58,880 bases of DNA from Hyphococcus sp. (lineage in GTDB: Bacteria > Pseudomonadota > Alphaproteobacteria > Caulobacterales > Parvularculaceae): assembly GCA_013002535.1 (NCBI GenBank), contig JABDJK010000039.1, positions 1 to 58,880 on the forward strand, given 5' to 3'. Made by a program: the position numbers and the translations under genes. The notes below the pieces were generated by a model, which was not told the DNA's origin, did not search any database, and saw only the letters and a list, made by a program, of their open reading frames with translations. Positions 55,350 through 58,880 of this stretch are shown in pieces (the stretch's first letter is position 1; each line of letters opens with the position of its first letter).

Positions 55350-55385
55350 ATGCTTGTGGAAAACTCGGTTTCGGCGTCGCTATGA
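55350..55385 (+). promoter_or_regulatory. Possible 11-codon upstream ORF coupled to the Nudix gene
   Basis: AAGAGG at 55339-55344 lies five bases before an ATG at 55350. The frame encodes MLVENSVSASL and stops at TGA 55383-55385, overlapping the Nudix ATG at 55382. The Nudix start itself has no Shine-Dalgarno, so its translation may rely on re-initiation after this short frame. Confidence 0.4.
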
Positions 55386-55915
55386 ACAAAAAATACGATA
55401 AGAAACCGGAATTCGAAAGATTTGTTCCAGACGGCGATGACCGTGAGCGTGCAGTATGCACGGCATGCGGCTTCATCGACTATCAAAATCCGAAAATTGT
55501 CGTCGGATCGGTCGCCACATGGCAAGACAAGATCCTTCTTTGCCGGCGGGCCATTGAGCCGCGCGAAGGATATTGGACGTTGCCGGCGGGATATCTCGAA
55601 ATTGGAGAAGATGCTGAAGCCGGCGCCATACGCGAGGCGTATGAGGAAGCGACGGCCCGGATCAAAATTGATCGCTTGCTGGCGGTCTATTCTGTGCCGC
55701 GGATATCGCAGGTTCAGTTGATCTACAGAGCGCGCCTAATTTCGTCTGATATCGCCGCTGGGCCGGAAAGCTCGGAAGTCGCGCTGGTCAATTTGGACGA
55801 CGCGCCCTGGTCAGATATCGCGTTCCCGACGGTGGATTGGGCCTTGCGGCATTATGACGAAACGAAGGGACGCTCGGATTTTGCGCCTTTTTCAAACCCG
55901 CAAGACGGGATTTAG
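55382..55915 (+). CDS. Nudix hydrolase with partial N-terminal zinc-ribbon-like segment
   Basis: A 177-residue Nudix enzyme. An N-terminal CTACGFIDYQNPKIVVGSVA matches the first half of the zinc-ribbon leader found in many Nudix proteins, but the second CxxC pair is absent. The Nudix box is GYLEIGEDAEAGAIREAYEE with both catalytic Glu residues in the REAYEE context. LICRRAIEPREGYW appears as LLCRRAIEPREGYW. Related proteins hydrolyse ADP-ribose or similar nucleotides; substrate unknown. The start is unusual in lacking a ribosome binding site of its own. The gene converges with yciB. Confidence 0.85.
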   Translation: MNKKYDKKPEFERFVPDGDDRERAVCTACGFIDYQNPKIVVGSVATWQDKILLCRRAIEPREGYWTLPAGYLEIGEDAEAGAIREAYEEATARIKIDRLLAVYSVPRISQVQLIYRARLISSDIAAGPESSEVALVNLDDAPWSDIAFPTVDWALRHYDETKGRSDFAPFSNPQDGI

Positions 55916-55926
55916 GAAGGCAGTGC

Positions 55927-56616
55927 TCACGCGGGGTCGGATTTGTCTTCATCGATCATGTGTTTGGCAATGAAGGGCGCCTGAAGGCCCGTAAAAATTA
56001 GGCTCACGATCGTGAAGCCGAATACTTTCAGATTGACCCAGTGCTTTTCGCCTAGGCAGGCGTCGCCGCCGCCAAGGTCGCATTCGCGCGTGAAATATCG
56101 CCAGGCGATCTCATTTGCGATGGCAAGGATCGCAAAGAAAATGACATAACGTTTTGTCAGTGTGCGCCATGCGTCATCGGGCAGGTGCAAGGCGCCGTCA
56201 AAGAGCAACTTCAGGAAATCCCGCTTTGCAATCAAACCACCGGCGAGCACGGCGGAGAACAGCGTGTAGGCGATCGTTGGCTTCATATAGAAAAACATCT
56301 TGTTCTGTAGGACTAGCGTCAGAGTGCCAAGAACGCCGACGATAACGCCTGTCACCAGCAACATTGGCGCTACGCGTTTTTCTTTCCAAACCGAATAGAC
56401 GAAAGAAACAAGGTATGCCGGCATAAACAGCCCGACGGCTAAGAACATTTCTTCGCCGTCAGCGATCGACCAGTCCTGACCAGCGATTGCCCCGGCAATT
56501 GGCGCCAGGCGCTGACCAAAGAAATAAGCAATCATAAAGACCGCAAGCGGCCCCATGTCGACCAAGAATTTTGCGGTTCCGGAAAGGCGCGTCGGTGATT
56601 CAGCGGCGTTCGTCAT
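55927..56616 (-). CDS. yciB: Inner membrane-spanning protein YciB (septation protein A family)
   Basis: A 229-residue membrane protein with five to six helices. Family pattern: FLVDMGPLAVFMIAYFF near the N-terminus, MKPTIAYTLFSAVLAGG, LKLLFDGALHLPDDAW, and LAIANEIAWRYF followed by HWVNLKVFGFTIVSLIF. YciB (IspA in Shigella) affects intracellular septation and cell-envelope integrity, but its molecular role is unresolved. An extra loop with two Cys (ECDLGGGDACLG) sits before HWVNLK and is not typical of E. coli YciB. It follows ftsY on the same strand with 64 bases between, a pairing seen in other alphaproteobacteria. Confidence 0.9.
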   Translation of the reverse strand: MTNAAESPTRLSGTAKFLVDMGPLAVFMIAYFFGQRLAPIAGAIAGQDWSIADGEEMFLAVGLFMPAYLVSFVYSVWKEKRVAPMLLVTGVIVGVLGTLTLVLQNKMFFYMKPTIAYTLFSAVLAGGLIAKRDFLKLLFDGALHLPDDAWRTLTKRYVIFFAILAIANEIAWRYFTRECDLGGGDACLGEKHWVNLKVFGFTIVSLIFTGLQAPFIAKHMIDEDKSDPA

Positions 56617-56680
56617 TTAATTTCGGTCTCCGGGTGGTTCCTGGAAAAAGCGATCAAAGGAATAGATAAGATGATTTTAT

Positions 56681-57808
56681 TTACGATGCGACAACGCCGG
56701 CGAGGGCGTTTGCAAATTCCGATGCGCGGAACGGCTGCAAATCCTCGACGTTTTCGCCAACGCCAATGTAGTGAACCGGGATGTCAAACCTGTCGGCGAG
56801 GGCGACGAGCACACCGCCGCGCGCGGTTCCGTCGAGTTTGGTCATGACCATGCCGGTGACGCCGGCTGTCTCGGAAAAGGCCTGCGCCTGCGAAATTGCA
56901 TTTTGCCCGACGGTGGCGTCGAGAACGAGAACCACGTCGTGGGGCGCCGCCGGATCGATCTTTTTCAATACCCGGACGATTTTCGCCAATTCATCCATCA
57001 ATTCGGTCTTATTCTGTAATCGTCCTGCGGTATCTATAATAAGGACGTCAGTCTGATTTTCGCGAGCCGATGTTAACGCATCAAATGCAAGACCTGCAGC
57101 GTCGGCGCCGACCTCGCGGGAAACCACAGGCGTGCGGGTTCGTTCGCCCCAAACCGTCAATTGTTCGATGGCGGCCGCCCGGAACGTATCGCCGGCCGCA
57201 AGCATCACGGATTGCCCGTCGTCTTTGAACTTATGCGCTAATTTTCCGATCGTCGTCGTTTTGCCTGCGCCATTGACGCCGATCATCAAGATGACGTGCG
57301 GTTTGTTCATTGGCGACGGCGCCAAAGATTTTTCTTTAGGAGAAAGCGTCGTAGCGATTTCGGCTGCAACCGCAGCGCGGACTTCATTGTCCGTAATCTC
57401 TTTGTCAAATTTTTCCTGAGCGAGCGCTGATGTGATTCTGGTTGTCGCTGGGACGCCGAGATCGGCCGAGATCAACAGCTCCTCCAATTCTTCCAGCGTT
57501 TCGTCATCAAGCTTTCGCTTTGCGAATATGGACGAGACGCCGTCGGACAAGCGTGATGATGATTTCGACAATCCCTGTTTAAGGCGGTCATACCAGTTAT
57601 GTTTTTGCACCGGCGCTCGCACGACAGATTGTTCCGTCGATGGCGTGTCAGCTTCAATTTCTGGTTGTTCCTGCGGTGGTGGCTGTTCTGGTTCTGGCGG
57701 TTTGGCCGGCAGTTCCGCAGGCGCTTCAGGAGCGGAAACTTGCGTTGATTCCGCGTCTTCATTGTCGTCTTTTTTTTTGAAGAGACCCGAAAGAAAATTT
57801 TTCGCCAC
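56681..57808 (-). CDS. ftsY: Signal recognition particle receptor FtsY
   Basis: A 375-residue SRP GTPase receptor that docks ribosome-SRP complexes at the membrane; its RNA partner is encoded at 12632-12729 of this window. An acidic, Pro-rich N-terminal A region (residues 14-65) leads into the helical N domain (NWYDRLKQGLSKSSSRLSDGVSSIF in adjacent parts) and the G domain. The G domain has G1 GVNGAGKTTT, DTFRAAAIEQL, the G3 region DTAGRLQNK, and G4 TKLDGTARGG. Length is normal for a short-A-domain FtsY. It is 46 bases downstream of mtaB and upstream of yciB on the same strand. Confidence 0.95.
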   Translation of the reverse strand: MAKNFLSGLFKKKDDNEDAESTQVSAPEAPAELPAKPPEPEQPPPQEQPEIEADTPSTEQSVVRAPVQKHNWYDRLKQGLSKSSSRLSDGVSSIFAKRKLDDETLEELEELLISADLGVPATTRITSALAQEKFDKEITDNEVRAAVAAEIATTLSPKEKSLAPSPMNKPHVILMIGVNGAGKTTTIGKLAHKFKDDGQSVMLAAGDTFRAAAIEQLTVWGERTRTPVVSREVGADAAGLAFDALTSARENQTDVLIIDTAGRLQNKTELMDELAKIVRVLKKIDPAAPHDVVLVLDATVGQNAISQAQAFSETAGVTGMVMTKLDGTARGGVLVALADRFDIPVHYIGVGENVEDLQPFRASEFANALAGVVAS

Positions 57809-57854
57809 GTTTTAATACCGTCTATATTTTGGTGTTGGTTGTCGCCGATTATGC

Positions 57855-58880
57855 TTACGACGCGAGGACCATATCACCCTGTCGTCGACCGATGTTCAAT
57901 TTTGCGACGGACCCAGCTTCCAAATCATTTTGCGATAGTTTGGCGACCGCAAAATTACCGAGCCGTGCGCAGCCGCCGCTTTCCACGATTGCGGTTTCAG
58001 TCCGGCCTTCCAAGTCATCAAGAAATTTATGCAGTGCGGCCTCGCCCTTGGCGCGTAGTCGTGCAGCGCGCTCTTTGACAATGCTCCGCTCCAGTTGCGG
58101 CATTCGCGCCGCCGGTGTGCCGTCACGCGGCGAAAACGGAAAAGCGTGAACGAATTGAAGACCGGCCTCGTCGATCAAATTGAGACTCCGCTCAAACATA
58201 TCGTCAGTTTCGGTGGGGAAGCCCGCGATAATGTCTGCACCGAAAGCAATATCAGGCCGCTTTTCGCGCATTGTCTGGCAAAGCTCGATCGCCATTTCCC
58301 GGCTGTGGCGGCGTTTCATTCGCTTCAGGATCATATTGTCCCCGGCCTGAACGGAAAGATGCAAATAAGGTGCGATCCGTTGGTCGCCGGTGACCAAGTC
58401 AAAAAGTTGATCATCGATTTCGGCGCCGTCAATCGAAGAAAGCCGAAGCCGGAAAAGATCAGGCGTATTATCCAGTATCGCAGCGACGAGCTTTCCGAGC
58501 GTCAGGTCTTCAGCTAAATCTGGCCCGTAAGAGGAAATATCGACGCCGGTAAGGACGACTTCGCGAAAGCCGCTTTCGACGAGGCGATTAGCGCGTTCAA
58601 TGACGACATCCACGGGGACAGATCTGGAATTGCCGCGACCGTATGGGATTATGCAGAATGTGCATCGATGGTCGCATCCATTCTGGACTTCCAGAAACGC
58701 TCGGCTGCGTTCGCCAAAACTTTGCACCATGTGCCCGGCGTGCGCACGCACAGACATAATGTCATTGACGCGCATTGCGGTATCGTCTGTCGCAGAAATA
58801 TCGCGCCAGGTGTCAGCCTCCAGTTTCTCGGCGTTGCCGATAACGTTATCGACTTCCGGCATTTTGGCGAATGCATCTGC
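57855..58880 (-). CDS. mtaB: tRNA t6A37 methylthiotransferase MtaB, 5'-truncated by the window edge
   Basis: The C-terminal 341 codons of a radical-SAM methylthiotransferase that adds the 2-methylthio group to t6A37 of tRNAs reading ANN codons. The frame is open through the end of the window, where ADAFAKMPEVDNVIGNAEKL matches the middle of the N-terminal UPF0004 domain. The true start is therefore beyond 58880. The radical-SAM cluster is CDHRCTFC, followed by IIPYGRGNSRS. SSIDGAEID and LHLSVQAGDNMILKRMKRRHS match the family. A TRAM-like domain closes the protein (ATGGCARLGNFAVAK is seen as ESGGCARLGNFAVAK). ftsY lies 46 bases downstream, a conserved alphaproteobacterial linkage. Confidence 0.92.
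   Translation of the reverse strand, partial: ADAFAKMPEVDNVIGNAEKLEADTWRDISATDDTAMRVNDIMSVRAHAGHMVQSFGERSRAFLEVQNGCDHRCTFCIIPYGRGNSRSVPVDVVIERANRLVESGFREVVLTGVDISSYGPDLAEDLTLGKLVAAILDNTPDLFRLRLSSIDGAEIDDQLFDLVTGDQRIAPYLHLSVQAGDNMILKRMKRRHSREMAIELCQTMREKRPDIAFGADIIAGFPTETDDMFERSLNLIDEAGLQFVHAFPFSPRDGTPAARMPQLERSIVKERAARLRAKGEAALHKFLDDLEGRTETAIVESGGCARLGNFAVAKLSQNDLEAGSVAKLNIGRRQGDMVLAS

Overview
The window is a gene-dense stretch of chromosome from an alphaproteobacterium. Several conserved gene blocks point there: SRP RNA-dnaX-ybaB-recR, def-fmt-truA, dapE-dapD with a pyrimidine nucleotidase, atpHAGDC, and obgE-nadD-rsfS-rlmH-envC-ctpA-deacetylase-rppH. The two VPLPA-CTERM proteins and the general gene content would suit a marine group such as Parvularculales or a relative, but that placement is a guess. 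I see no rRNA, tRNA, CRISPR array, insertion sequence or prophage.

Layout. Positions 0.5-2 kb hold tandem duplicate secreted VPLPA-CTERM proteins, each with its own terminator. Positions 2-11 kb hold threonine dehydratase, a SelO-type pseudokinase, an operon with a large HslV/Anbu-like Ntn-hydrolase and an unknown partner, YbjQ, a membrane cytochrome c, prephenate dehydratase, a crotonase and NudC. Positions 11-15.7 kb hold an Asp/Asn beta-hydroxylase divergent from the SRP RNA and dnaX-ybaB-recR. Positions 15.7-20 kb form a polyprenyl-linked glycosylation module: two GT87 transferases divergent from a GtrB-like GT2 and GtrA. Positions 20-25.8 kb hold two tail-to-tail RmuC-family proteins and def-fmt-truA. 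Positions 25.8-30.2 kb are lysine/diaminopimelate genes with a DUF1036 protein. Positions 30.3-33.2 kb hold priA and a PagL-like protein.

The second half starts with F1 ATP synthase (33.6-38.5 kb). It converges on a long minus-strand cluster (46.9 to 38.5 kb) for ribosome, cell-wall and NAD functions. In that cluster nadD is fused in frame to an EgtD-type histidine methyltransferase. The remainder (47-58.9 kb) holds an old yellow enzyme, a GST, LolA, a candidate structured RNA, a TauE-like transporter, exonuclease III, a class V aminotransferase, a Usp protein, an RNA methyltransferase, a MarR regulator with a histone-H1-like tail, a Nudix hydrolase, YciB, FtsY and a 5'-truncated MtaB.

The points most worth a second look are the NadD-EgtD fusion, the Thr-nucleophile Ntn-hydrolase operon, a nine-A slippery run at the gamma/tau boundary of dnaX, the histone-tailed MarR protein, the RmuC pair and the candidate small RNA at about 49.86-50.00 kb.
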